In this document: positions 15,167 through 21,935 of the stretch, piece after piece
Position numbering within the stretch: the stretch's first letter is position 1
How the letters are laid out: each line of letters starts with the position of its first letter
Virus record (IMG/VR): IMGVR_UViG_3300042879_001340
Span: 1-38,993 of that record
Strand: one strand, 5' to 3'
Source: a virus
Length of the DNA: 38,993 nucleotides
Program-made: the position numbers and the translations under genes
Notes under the pieces: model-generated
What the model was told of the DNA's origin: nothing
The model's database searches: none
What the model saw: only the letters and a program-made list of their open reading frames with translations

Positions 15167-16273
15167 TCAGGACAGTTTGGAAAGGGCTGCAACGAGTTGC
15201 TGCCCGATGAGCACCACGGCCGGCCGCTTGTCGGACTCCTGCGCGATGGTGTTGCCGCTCGACACTGCGGCGACGAGACCGTCGGGCAATGCCAGCTTGC
15301 TCTTTTTCAACGCCGTCTCGGCCTGAGCCGGCGAAAGAATCTCCTGCGTGTAGGGCTCGACACCCTGCTGCTTGAGCCACGCCGCCGCGTCGTCGGGTTT
15401 GACCCACTTCCGGCGCGCTTGCTTGGCTACCAGTTTATACCCCGGCACCGGCAGACTTTTCTCAAGCCGCTGCTGCGCGAGCGCCCGCGCCTCGGCGATG
15501 AAGTCTTCCAGCTTCTCGGCCAGCGCCAGCGCCTGGCCCAGTTCCTCGGGGTTGAGCGTGTCCAGCGCCCGGTGCGTGGCGCGGGCCACAGCCCCGTTGT
15601 ACTGCGGGCAGATCGGCTTGGCCTGGCACCAACGGCAATGGTCGCCCATCGCCAGCGGCGCGGCGGGGCGCTTGGCCGTCTTGACAGCTGCTATCAACTG
15701 CCGCTCAAACTCTTCGACGCGCGACACCGTGGTGACCCAGCGCCGGGTGTGCGGCGGCTGCACGATGACGATCTCGACCTCGGCCGCACCGTCAAAGGCC
15801 CACGCAAGCGTGCGCTTGGCCGCAGCAGCGTAGAACAGGCCCTGCGCGGACTCCTCGGCCTCGACCATTACGCCGTCGCCAAACTTCCAGTCCAGCACGA
15901 TGACGCGCCCGCCCAGCCGGCCGATCAGGTCGGCGTGACCGAACACGCCGTCGAGTTCCGGCACGCCAGCAAAGCCGACCTGCGCCTCCTGCACGAAGGT
16001 CATCTTCTGGTCGGGGTCGATCTCGTCCAGCGCGTCAAGGCAGAACTGCAGCTTGTCGGCCTGGTCGTCGTCGAGCTTGTGCTTGGCGATGATGTCGCCC
16101 ATGTCGCCGTTCTCGGCCAGCAGGTCTTCCATGCAGCCGTGCAGCATGGTGCCCTCGGCCATGTACTTGTTCTCGACCTGCGGCGGCATCCGCTGCACCA
16201 GCGCCACGCTGCCGGGGCAGTTGATGACGCGGCCAGCGGTCGAACCGCCGACGATCTTGGAGTGTTCAGCCAT
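15167..16273 (-). CDS. Cas4/AddB-like PD-(D/E)XK nuclease (DUF2800)
   Basis: A 368-aa RecB-family exonuclease. The early STAGRVINCPGS motif is typical of DUF2800. Nuclease motifs are visible in order: GTMLHGCME (His45), GHADLIGRL (Asp115), VIVLDWKFG (Asp128, Lys130) and QGLFYAA (Gln144/Tyr148). Cys19 together with Cys213, Cys216 and Cys222 (CRWCQAKPIC) makes the four-cysteine Fe-S pattern of AddB and Cas4. The C-terminal 120 residues are helical. Likely processes DNA ends for recombination or replication. ATG 16273 has GGAG; it overlaps the upstream 56-aa gene by 8 bp. Confidence 0.92.
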   Translation of the reverse strand: MAEHSKIVGGSTAGRVINCPGSVALVQRMPPQVENKYMAEGTMLHGCMEDLLAENGDMGDIIAKHKLDDDQADKLQFCLDALDEIDPDQKMTFVQEAQVGFAGVPELDGVFGHADLIGRLGGRVIVLDWKFGDGVMVEAEESAQGLFYAAAAKRTLAWAFDGAAEVEIVIVQPPHTRRWVTTVSRVEEFERQLIAAVKTAKRPAAPLAMGDHCRWCQAKPICPQYNGAVARATHRALDTLNPEELGQALALAEKLEDFIAEARALAQQRLEKSLPVPGYKLVAKQARRKWVKPDDAAAWLKQQGVEPYTQEILSPAQAETALKKSKLALPDGLVAAVSSGNTIAQESDKRPAVVLIGQQLVAALSKLS

Positions 16274-16436
16274 TGAGGTTCTCCAGCTCGTCGGCGTAGA
16301 GGTCGATCTCCACGATGTCGCCGCTCTCCAGCACCAGCTTGATCTGCTGGTGGTTGTAGCGGCACTGGGGCGGCCCCTTGGTCGCGGGCTCCGTGATGAC
16401 CACGCTCTTGACGTGATGGATGCTGATGGTCTGCAT
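16266..16436 (-). CDS. Small leader-proximal protein, 56 aa, unknown function
   Basis: First gene of the leftward replication operon. ATG 16436 follows CTGGAG by nine bases, and the stop overlaps the nuclease start. The peptide (begins MQTISIHHVKSVVITEP; ends ELENLNG) has alternating beta-like stretches, with IKLVLESGDIVEIDLYADE near 33-51. It resembles the small beta-rich proteins often found upstream of DUF2800 genes; no function is known to me. Context of promoter, ribosome site and overlap gives good confidence that it is real. Confidence 0.8.
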   Translation of the reverse strand: MQTISIHHVKSVVITEPATKGPPQCRYNHQQIKLVLESGDIVEIDLYADELENLNG

Positions 16437-16469
16437 TTCAGAAGACTCCAGAGGATTGAACGAGCCCCG

Positions 16470-16497
16470 ATCATAGCCCTACAGTCGGGCTTGTCAA
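16470..16497 (-). promoter_or_regulatory. Strong leftward promoter of the replication operon
   Basis: On the minus strand a perfect TTGACA (16497-16492) and TATGAT (16475-16470) are 16 bp apart. Between them AGCCCTACAGTCGGGCT (16475-16491) has 5-bp inverted arms and may be an operator. The predicted start gives a leader of about 27 nt to the ATG at 16436. This is the best sigma70 match in the window and needs no phage RNA polymerase. Confidence 0.75.
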
Positions 16498-16518
16498 GAA
16501 GTTTTTTCGTGTTACGAT
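16491..16518 (+). promoter_or_regulatory. Candidate rightward promoter of the VRR-NUC operon
   Basis: TTGTCA (16491-16496) and TACGAT (16513-16518), 16 bp apart, point right. The -35 box overlaps the leftward -35 box, so the two promoters would compete for polymerase. The ATG at 16525 is only 6 bp beyond the -10 box, predicting a leaderless message. Confidence 0.5.
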
Positions 16519-16524
16519 GCGGTC

Positions 16525-16812
16525 ATGCTGGAAAAAGACATAGAAGCCTATCTCGTTCGCCGCGTCAAGGACGCTGGCGGGCGGGCGTACAAGTTCGTGA
16601 GCCCCGCCCACCGAGGCGTGAGCGACCGCATCGTCGTGCTGCCAGGCGGACGCATCTGGTTTGTTGAGGTCAAGCAGATGGGCGGGCGGCTGTCGCCGCT
16701 GCAGCGCGTGTTCCTCGACGAGATCAAGGGGCTGGGGTGCAACTACGAAATCGTGTGGTCTAAGGAGGACGTTGATGCTTTCATTGCGCGAGTATCAGAA
16801 CCAGGCGGCTGA
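16525..16812 (+). CDS. VRR-NUC domain nuclease
   Basis: A 95-aa stand-alone nuclease of the VRR-NUC type, found with phage and eukaryotic FAN1-like DNA repair enzymes. The motif HRGVSDRIVVLPGG (29-42) supplies Asp34, and WFVEVK (45-50) supplies Glu48 and Lys50 of the PD-(D/E)XK core, with Gln60 in the following helix (LSPLQR). Probably a structure-specific endonuclease acting on branched or flapped DNA together with the helicase that overlaps it. No Shine-Dalgarno is visible before the ATG, while a -10 box sits 6 bp upstream, so translation may be leaderless. Confidence 0.92.
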   Translation: MLEKDIEAYLVRRVKDAGGRAYKFVSPAHRGVSDRIVVLPGGRIWFVEVKQMGGRLSPLQRVFLDEIKGLGCNYEIVWSKEDVDAFIARVSEPGG

Positions 16813-18073
16813 CTTCCTCTACGAGCGTGACCGGGCGCTGGTGCTGGCGCCGGTCGGCGCGGGCAAGACCGCGATCACGCTCACGGCCATGCGCGACATG
16901 GTGCAAAACGAGAGCACGCGCTGGCTGGTGCTCGCGCCGCTGCGCGTGGCCGAGCATGTGTGGCCAGTCGAGGCCGCGAAGTGGACGCCCGACCTCAAGG
17001 TGCGCGTGGCCGTGGGCTCGCCCCAGCAGCGCATCTCGGCGCTGTACGACCGCCACGCCGACGTGGTGGTGCTGAACTACGACAACCTGCAGTGGGCGGC
17101 TGAACTCGACCTGAGCGAGTTCAACGGCATCGTCTTCGATGAACTCACGCGCCTCAAAAACCCGAGCGGCAAGCGGTTCAAGGCGCTGGAGAAGGTCATC
17201 AAGGGCATGGAGATTCGCTGGGGCCTGACAGGCTCCTTCACCAGCAACGGTCTGGAGGATGTTTTCGGCCAGTGCAAGATCGTTGACCAGACCATGCTCG
17301 GCCGCAGCAAGGGCGCGTTCCAGCAACAGTATTTCTTCCAGCGTGTGCGGGGCACGCACACCGAGTGGGAGGCGATGCCGGGGTCGCTGGAGCGCGTGAT
17401 GAAGCGCGTCAAGCCGTGGACATTCCTGCTGGAACCAGGCGAGTACAAGGACAAGCTCCCGCCGCTGCACACGGTCGAGGTGCCGCTCACGATGGAGATG
17501 CGCGAGTACGAGGAGATGCGCAAGAACTTCGTGCTGCAGTTCCCTGACGAGACGGCGGTGGCTGAGAGCGCGGCGGTCGTGACGCAGAAGCTCCAGCAGC
17601 TTGCCGCTGGGTTCATCTACACGGGCAACGCCGCGCGGCTGTTGTCGTCGCACAAGTACGACGCGCTGGAAGACCTGCTGGCCGAGAACCAGCGCGCACC
17701 CACCATCGTCTGGTATCAGTACGTCGAGCAGCGCGACGAGTTGCTGCGCCGCTTGCCGCAGGCCGTTGATGCCAAAACGGCCGGGGCCATCGATGCATGG
17801 AACGCCGGCAAGGTCGAGGTGCTGCTGGCGCACCCGGCGTCGGCTGGGCACGGCCTGAACCTGCAGCACGGCGGGCACCACATGGTGTGGCTGTCGCTGC
17901 CGTGGTCGCTGGAGTTGTACGAGCAGGCCATCGGCCGGCTGCACCGCAGCGGCCAGGCGCGAGAGGTGTGGAACTATGTGCTGCTGACCGACAACACCAT
18001 TGACAAAAAGATTTTGACATCTCTGCAAGACAAGCGTAGTCTTGCATCACTTGCGCTGGAGGCGCTGAAATGA
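16775..18073 (+). CDS. SNF2-type DEAD/DEAH-box helicase
   Basis: A 432-aa superfamily 2 helicase or translocase that probably acts with the VRR-NUC protein on replication or recombination intermediates. Walker A is LAPVGAGKTAITL near 24-36, motif II IVFDELTRLKN near 116-126 (DELT in place of DEAH), motif III LTGSF near 147, and motif VI EQAIGRLHRSGQ near 384-395, the SNF2 signature. Length is typical for these phage enzymes. ATG 16775 has AAGGAGG six bases upstream and overlaps the nuclease gene by 38 bp; the longer open frame upstream is shadow of the nuclease. Confidence 0.93.
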   Translation: MLSLREYQNQAADFLYERDRALVLAPVGAGKTAITLTAMRDMVQNESTRWLVLAPLRVAEHVWPVEAAKWTPDLKVRVAVGSPQQRISALYDRHADVVVLNYDNLQWAAELDLSEFNGIVFDELTRLKNPSGKRFKALEKVIKGMEIRWGLTGSFTSNGLEDVFGQCKIVDQTMLGRSKGAFQQQYFFQRVRGTHTEWEAMPGSLERVMKRVKPWTFLLEPGEYKDKLPPLHTVEVPLTMEMREYEEMRKNFVLQFPDETAVAESAAVVTQKLQQLAAGFIYTGNAARLLSSHKYDALEDLLAENQRAPTIVWYQYVEQRDELLRRLPQAVDAKTAGAIDAWNAGKVEVLLAHPASAGHGLNLQHGGHHMVWLSLPWSLELYEQAIGRLHRSGQAREVWNYVLLTDNTIDKKILTSLQDKRSLASLALEALK

Positions 18074-18258
18074 ACACGCTACAGGACAAGTTGAAGGTGG
18101 CCCGAGCCGAGTTGCGGCTGTGCAAGCGGGCGTATGGGTCGGCGCAGAAGGCGCTGGCGCGTGCGGTGAGGGCTGTGGACACATTGCAAGAAAGGATTGA
18201 CCGTGACAAGGCAAACAAACTGGCGCGCGCTCAACGCCGTGCTGCATCGGCTGAGTGA
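18070..18258 (+). CDS. Small helical protein, 62 aa
   Basis: The ATG overlaps the helicase stop (ATGA). The protein is strongly helical and basic (DKLKVARAELRLCKRAYGSAQ near 6-26; QERIDRDKANKLARAQRRA near 40-58) with coiled-coil character, so it may dimerise or bind DNA. No family recognised. It ends 56 bp after the next gene begins in another frame, so one or other start could be off, but both have ribosome-site support. Confidence 0.65.
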   Translation: MNTLQDKLKVARAELRLCKRAYGSAQKALARAVRAVDTLQERIDRDKANKLARAQRRAASAE

Positions 18259-18397
18259 GGATGAGGTCAAGGCGATGCTCGACGCCGAACTATTCGGCCC
18301 GCGCCGCGTGACGTTCGTAGAGCGGCTGCACCAGCGGTATTGCGCGCTGCGCGCTGCGCGCGAGCGGATGGAACTGCTGAAGGAGGTGACGAAGTGA
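18203..18397 (+). CDS. Small helical protein, 64 aa, unknown function
   Basis: Start at GTG 18203, with AAAGGA nine bases upstream; a TTG at 18197 is the only upstream choice. Helical throughout, with RLSEDEVKAMLDAELFG and RLHQRYCALRAARERMELLKEV segments. It overlaps the previous gene by 56 bp in another frame and its stop overlaps the next start (GTGA). No recognised domain. The tight packing suggests translational coupling. Confidence 0.65.
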   Translation: MTRQTNWRALNAVLHRLSEDEVKAMLDAELFGPRRVTFVERLHQRYCALRAARERMELLKEVTK

Positions 18398-18582
18398 TCG
18401 AAACCTTGAAGCGTTGGCTCTCGCCACCCGCCGCCCTGGTCCTCGCCGCCCGTGAGCTGGAGGACGCCAAGCGCGGCCTGCTCTCGGCGCAGTCGAGTAG
18501 GGAATATGCGGATGGACTGTGCCGGTACTACGAGAGCAAGATCAAGCGGTTGACGGGTTATCTGAAGGAGGCTGGGGAATGA
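18394..18582 (+). CDS. Small helical protein, 62 aa, possible coiled coil
   Basis: GTG 18394 overlaps the previous stop and has GGAGG upstream. Residues 1-20 include ETLKRWLSPPAALVLAARE, then a heptad-like helix (LEDAKRGLLSAQSSREYADGLC) and a basic end (SKIKRLTGYLKEAGE). It resembles the short helical proteins often repeated in phage accessory operons. Function unknown. The stop overlaps the next start. Confidence 0.7.
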   Translation: MIETLKRWLSPPAALVLAARELEDAKRGLLSAQSSREYADGLCRYYESKIKRLTGYLKEAGE

Positions 18583-18995
18583 ATGACCTGAAGAAAGCCG
18601 CCCAGCAGGCGCTGGAGGCGTTGGGGTTTAGCTGCCCCGCACCGCATCTGATGAGCAAACATGATGCGGCAGTCACCGCCCTCCGCGCCGCGCTGGCGCA
18701 GCAGGAGCAGGAGCAGGAGCAGGAGCCGGTGGCGTGGATGGTCACGGACAAAGACGGACGGCACTTCATCTTTCGCATAAACAAGCCCGTGATCAGCGAG
18801 GGCGAAACGCTGACGCCCCTCTACACCCACCCACCCCGCCGCGAGTGGCAGTCGCTGACGGAGGAGGAGATCAGAGAACTTACGTTTCACAATCAACGGA
18901 CGCTCTGGCCCAGACCCGACAGAAGCGACGTTCGCGCCACGGCAATACCGTTCGCCCGCGCCATCGAGCAGGCGCTGAAGGAGCGAAACACATGA
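18579..18995 (+). CDS. Phage accessory protein with a C-terminal WxxL helix, 138 aa
   Basis: Begins with KKAAQQALEALGF and a run of QE repeats (QQEQEQEQEPVA near 41-52, from a 6-bp tandem repeat), then VAWMVTDKDGRHF and PLYTHPP near 75-85, a pattern I have seen in many temperate and lytic phage hypothetical proteins, then an acidic helix EEIRELTFHNQ and a helical end. No enzyme motif. ATG 18579 has GAAGGAG upstream and overlaps the previous stop. Confidence 0.8.
   Translation: MNDLKKAAQQALEALGFSCPAPHLMSKHDAAVTALRAALAQQEQEQEQEPVAWMVTDKDGRHFIFRINKPVISEGETLTPLYTHPPRREWQSLTEEEIRELTFHNQRTLWPRPDRSDVRATAIPFARAIEQALKERNT
18702..18725 (+). repeat. Tandem CAGGAG repeat, four copies
   Basis: CAGGAG repeats at 18702, 18708, 18714 and 18720, in frame with the 138-aa gene, encoding four Gln-Glu pairs. 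Copy number could vary between isolates by slippage without shifting the frame. Confidence 0.9.
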
Positions 18996-19114
18996 TCCCC
19001 GCCGAGTGCATGGAGTACACCGCCGTGTTCAAGACCCTGAAGCTGGAGATCGGCATCACCTTCATCATAGCGCTGCTGCTGGGCATCTGGATCGGGAGGC
19101 GTGGAGATGACTGA
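18992..19114 (+). CDS. Small membrane protein, 40 aa
   Basis: ATG 18992 overlaps the preceding stop (ATGA) with GAAGGAG upstream. After an 18-residue polar N-terminus (MIPAECMEYTAVFKTLKL) comes one hydrophobic helix (GITFIIALLLGIWIG) and a short RRGDD tail, consistent with a single-pass membrane protein. The next gene begins inside its last codons. Function unknown. Confidence 0.65.
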   Translation: MIPAECMEYTAVFKTLKLEIGITFIIALLLGIWIGRRGDD

Positions 19115-19523
19115 GAAAGCACTAGCTCTGCAGTTAGCTGATGACCTTGAAATTGATTACGCTGGAGAGGTCGTGCCACATAAATCCGCCGCCGCACTGC
19201 GCCGGTTGCACGCCGAGAACGAGATGCTGTGGAAAGAGCGCGAGGAGCCGCACCAGCAGATCGAACTGTACCTCCGTGAATGCAACCGTCTGGAGAGCGA
19301 ACGCGACGAACTGCGGAAGGTGAACGCCGAACTGCTGGAGGCGTTGAAGGACATGGTATCCCGCTACGGTTCTCACTCGGCCAGACAAGAGGACAAGCCA
19401 AAGACTTTTGCTTGCCGCCACATGGCTGAAACTTGTTCGCACTGTGAAGACCTTGTCGCGGACTGGAAGGCTTTTCAAGCGGCCCGCGCCGCCATCGCCA
19501 AAGCGGAAGGAGGACAGACATGA
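19107..19523 (+). CDS. Coiled-coil protein with a possible zinc site, 138 aa
   Basis: The N-terminal 40 residues are polar, then residues about 40-90 form a charged coiled coil (LHAENEMLWKEREEPHQQ, ERDELRKVNAELLEALKDM). The C-terminal part contains CRHMAETCSHC (near 105-115), a Cys/His cluster that could bind metal. Start ATG 19107 with GGGAGG upstream; a GTG two codons earlier is less likely. Similar coiled-coil and Cys/His proteins occur in many phage accessory blocks; function unknown. Confidence 0.75.
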   Translation: MTEKALALQLADDLEIDYAGEVVPHKSAAALRRLHAENEMLWKEREEPHQQIELYLRECNRLESERDELRKVNAELLEALKDMVSRYGSHSARQEDKPKTFACRHMAETCSHCEDLVADWKAFQAARAAIAKAEGGQT

Positions 19524-19753
19524 CCACATGGCACAAAGGCCCGCCGCCATCTATCGGCTGGTGGCCTGCGGGTGTATCGCGCAGCTCAAAAATCCTGCGG
19601 TGGTGGGACGGAAAGGGGTGGAGCGTGGCGGTAAATGTCCGTGAGAACGCGCAAACCGCAGAGGAATGCGCAAAAACGCCATGCTCGGTATACCCGCACG
19701 AAATCGAATGGACAGACCGGCCCGCGTGGTGGCCGGAGAGGTCGAGAACATGA
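19520..19753 (+). CDS. Trp-rich phage protein of unknown function, 77 aa
   Basis: ATG 19520 overlaps the preceding stop and has GGAGG upstream. The protein has nine Trp residues, several in HKGPPPSIGWWPAG and ILRWWDGKGWSVAV, which fit a small beta-rich domain. This WW..G..RWWdG pattern recurs in phage hypothetical proteins I have seen, but without a function. Soluble; no signal peptide. Confidence 0.75.
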   Translation: MTTWHKGPPPSIGWWPAGVSRSSKILRWWDGKGWSVAVNVRENAQTAEECAKTPCSVYPHEIEWTDRPAWWPERSRT

Positions 19754-20052
19754 CCACCGACCGCGACGACATCATCCGCATGGCGCGGGAAGCTGGGTGG
19801 AACTGGCCCGAAGTACACACGACTTCAATCGAGGATCGTTTGGAACGCTTCGCCGCCCTCGTCGCCGCAGCCGAGAGGGAGCGAATCATCGCGGCCAACG
19901 CGCCGGAGATCGAGCGCATCAACGCGCACCTCAACGAGTGGGCCAGGGACCGGCTAGCCCGCCACGGCATCAACCCCTGCCCCGACTGCCACGGCATCGG
20001 CTACGACGCGAGCGGCCAGCTCTGCGCGTGCCAGGAAAACCCGAGCTTCTGA
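19750..20052 (+). CDS. Phage protein with a C-terminal zinc-binding motif, 100 aa
   Basis: ATG 19750 overlaps the previous stop; the longer frame upstream is shadow. Residues 1-60 include DDIIRMAREAGWNWPEV and a Glu/Arg helix (LERFAALVAAAERERIIA), common in phage accessory proteins. The end, CPDCHGIGYDASGQLCAC, has two CxxC or CxC pairs about 12 apart, a DnaJ-like or rubredoxin-like zinc knuckle. A metal-binding regulator is plausible; no exact family named. Confidence 0.78.
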   Translation: MTTDRDDIIRMAREAGWNWPEVHTTSIEDRLERFAALVAAAERERIIAANAPEIERINAHLNEWARDRLARHGINPCPDCHGIGYDASGQLCACQENPSF

Positions 20053-20324
20053 TGCAACTCGACCAACGATTCCTGACCCCTCACCCGGCCACGCTGGCCT
20101 GGTGGCAGCGCCGCGAGAGGTGCGAGTCGTGCAAGCACTCGCGCCTGAAGCGTGGCGAGGGGAATGAAGGGGTGCTACGCTGCACCCGCGCGCAGCACCC
20201 GAACTTGCTGGTGCGGCAGATGCTCTCTGCGCGCGTCGGCGCTGACCTGCGGCCCTACTGTATCGATGCCTCCGACGAGGGCGGGCAGTGCGGGCCGGAT
20301 GGGAAACTCTACGAGGGAAAGTGA
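20052..20324 (+). CDS. Cys-rich phage protein of unknown function, 90 aa
   Basis: ATG shares a base with the previous stop (TGATG). The protein has RERCESCKHSRLKRG (Cys-x2-Cys-x-His), LRCTRAQHP and DLRPYCIDA, so four cysteines and two histidines are spaced to coordinate zinc. The gene order of two consecutive small metal-binding proteins is notable. Function unknown. Confidence 0.75.
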   Translation: MQLDQRFLTPHPATLAWWQRRERCESCKHSRLKRGEGNEGVLRCTRAQHPNLLVRQMLSARVGADLRPYCIDASDEGGQCGPDGKLYEGK

Positions 20325-20557
20325 TGGAACACTACTACACCGACGGCACCGAGCCGACGATCCTGCGCCAGCCGCGCATCCCGCTGGGCTGCGACCAGCA
20401 GGGCAGGCACCCGCAGGCAGCCGAGGCGGCCACCGAACTCGGCCTGGAGGAGCCCGAGCACGACATGCTCAAGGTCGTCGCCACCGATGTCCTGCGTGCC
20501 GTGACCGCGATCTGCGCCCTGTGCATCGTGGTGCTGCTGGTGATGGGGAACCTGTGA
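20324..20557 (+). CDS. Small membrane-anchored protein, 77 aa
   Basis: ATG 20324 overlaps the previous stop (TGATG). A 50-residue polar N-terminus (HYYTDGTEPTILRQPRIPLG early) is followed by a charged stretch and one C-terminal hydrophobic helix (TAICALCIVVLLVMGNL). That suggests a C-terminally anchored inner-membrane protein with its bulk in the cytoplasm. No known family. Confidence 0.72.
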   Translation: MEHYYTDGTEPTILRQPRIPLGCDQQGRHPQAAEAATELGLEEPEHDMLKVVATDVLRAVTAICALCIVVLLVMGNL

Positions 20558-20748
20558 TGGCCGACTTCTACAGCTGGTCGAAAGAGTCGCTGGTGCAGTT
20601 CGCCCACGACGCCAATGAGCGCCTACGCGAGCAGGAGGAGGAGATCAAGCGGCTGCAGATGCTGCTCGATTTCAGCCAGCAGGACGTAGCCTGCGCGCTG
20701 GTGGCGTACCGGGAGCTGCTGCGGGGGTTGCCGCAGGAGAGGCACTAA
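20557..20748 (+). CDS. Small helical protein, 63 aa, last gene of the rightward block
   Basis: ATG shares a base with the preceding stop. Residues 10-45 form an acidic coiled-coil-like helix (VQFAHDANERLREQEEEIKR) followed by LLDFSQQDVACALVAYREL. Function unknown. It ends 1 bp from the stop codon of the convergent holin gene, so no terminator fits between them. Confidence 0.72.
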   Translation: MADFYSWSKESLVQFAHDANERLREQEEEIKRLQMLLDFSQQDVACALVAYRELLRGLPQERH

Positions 20749-20749
20749 C

Positions 20750-21151
20750 CTACTTCGTCACACCCTTCGTCTTCTCAAACGTCCTGAGCCCGCCGATCCC
20801 CAGCATCCCGGTGATCACGACCCACAGCAGGTCGAGGTTCAGCGCAGGGGGCGCAGGCCATCCCTTGATCGCAGCGCCCCAGGCCAGCAGCGGCTGGCCG
20901 ATGGTGGCGTACAGGAACCCCAGCGCACCGCACCAGCCGAACGCAGGCCGCCAGCCGGCGACGAACACCGAGGCGTGCGTGGCCTCGCGGGCGTTGATCT
21001 CCAGCTGCGCGATGACCTGCTTCAGTTCGCCATCGGCCGCCATGCGCAGGAACTCGGCCTCCGCTTCGCGCTTCGCCTCGGGGTCGGGCACGAAGCGGTC
21101 AAGCAGAGTCTTGCCCATCTCGAAGAGCGGGCCGAGGATCAGTGGGTTCAT
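20750..21151 (-). CDS. Three-TM holin-like protein
   Basis: A 133-aa protein of the 3TM holin type. Residues 1-50 are an amphipathic region (GPLFEMGKTLLDRFVPDPEAKREAEAEFLRM), followed by a helix (ELKQVIAQLEINAREA) and then hydrophobic stretches near 73-95 (WRPAFGWCGALGFLYATIG) and 110-125 (LDLLWVVITGMLGIGGL). The N-terminal pattern matches the holin family found in gene-transfer agents and lysis cassettes. ATG 21151 has GGGAG and overlaps the stop of the endolysin gene (ATGA). It would permit escape of the endolysin. Confidence 0.85.
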   Translation of the reverse strand: MNPLILGPLFEMGKTLLDRFVPDPEAKREAEAEFLRMAADGELKQVIAQLEINAREATHASVFVAGWRPAFGWCGALGFLYATIGQPLLAWGAAIKGWPAPPALNLDLLWVVITGMLGIGGLRTFEKTKGVTK

Positions 21152-21585
21152 GGGTACGTCTCCCGAGGTAGCTCGTAGTGGGGTCCATCTGCCTGCGACG
21201 GGTGCAGGCTCGACTGCGTGACGGGCAGTTGCAGCATCTCCAGCGAGCGCCATGTGCCACCCCAGCGCACCGGCACCTTGAGTTCCTGCGCGGCCATCTT
21301 CATCGCGCCCGCGATGCGGTAGAACGGCGGCCAGTCCCACCGGATGCTGCCGGCGACGAACGGCGCGAGGTCCACGGCGTGGCCGGTGATGTGCCGGCTG
21401 GCCATCGTCCAGCTGGCGCCCTTGGCGACCAGTTCGGCCTGCCGGTCCTTCGTGCGCAGGCCCTCGATGACCGCGAAGTCAACGTCGCTCAGTTCCAGCG
21501 CCCGATGCACCACGCGCACGAGGTCGGGGTGGACGCCTTCGAGGTTCTTGCGGCTGCGTGCGCTGAACGAGAAGCGGGGGCTCAT
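21148..21585 (-). CDS. Endolysin, M15-family peptidase
   Basis: A 145-aa Zn-dependent endopeptidase, likely an L-alanyl-D-glutamate peptidase like phage T5 endolysin. The motif SRHITGHAVDLAP supplies His65 and Asp72, and DGPHYE supplies Asp133 and His136, the same spacing as in T5. No signal peptide, so export relies on the holin. The longer frame upstream reads into the next gene; ATG 21585 with overlapping stop/start is preferred. It cleaves peptide crosslinks of the murein. Confidence 0.92.
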   Translation of the reverse strand: MSPRFSFSARSRKNLEGVHPDLVRVVHRALELSDVDFAVIEGLRTKDRQAELVAKGASWTMASRHITGHAVDLAPFVAGSIRWDWPPFYRIAGAMKMAAQELKVPVRWGGTWRSLEMLQLPVTQSSLHPSQADGPHYELPRETYP

Positions 21586-21935
21586 CGCTTCACCTCGTTC
21601 TTCACATGCTCCCACACCCCCACCGCCAGGAATACCAGCGCCGCCCACAGGCCGAGGCTAGCCGTCTTGGCGAAGGCGTCGGACTTCACCTTGTCCCACC
21701 ACGAAGCGTTGGCGATGGCCTTCTCGTGCGCGATGCGGTGCCCGTGCGGGTCGCCGCCCGGGAACGCCTCGGCGAACGTCTGCCGCAGCGCCGCGAACTG
21801 CTTGTCCATGTGCGCCGTCAGATGCTGCTCGTGGTTCGTGAGCGCCTGCTGCACGGCCTCCGCGATCATCAGCTTCACGCGATCCTCGGTCAGTGTGTCC
21901 GTGCGCCGCTCTGGGCCGTCGTAGGGTGGGCTCAC
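21582..21935 (-). CDS. Lysis-cassette membrane protein, XhlA-like layout
   Basis: A 117-aa protein with a long helix (DRVKLMIAEAVQQALTNHEQ near 18-40), then GDPHGHRIAHEKAI, and one hydrophobic C-terminal helix (LGLWAALVFLAVGVW). Cytoplasmic helix plus C-terminal membrane anchor resembles XhlA-type holin partners rather than an Rz spanin, which would have an N-terminal anchor. GTG 21935 overlaps the upstream stop (GTGA) with GGAG upstream; ATG 21968 is an alternative. Its place between two membrane genes supports a holin or antiholin role. Confidence 0.72.
   Translation of the reverse strand: MSPPYDGPERRTDTLTEDRVKLMIAEAVQQALTNHEQHLTAHMDKQFAALRQTFAEAFPGGDPHGHRIAHEKAIANASWWDKVKSDAFAKTASLGLWAALVFLAVGVWEHVKNEVKR

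Noticed and set aside
16525-20748. Integrase or lysogeny repressor
   Set aside because: No tyrosine or serine recombinase motif, no convincing repressor with a known HTH, and no attachment-like repeat was seen. The phage is probably virulent, but an unrecognised small repressor cannot be excluded.
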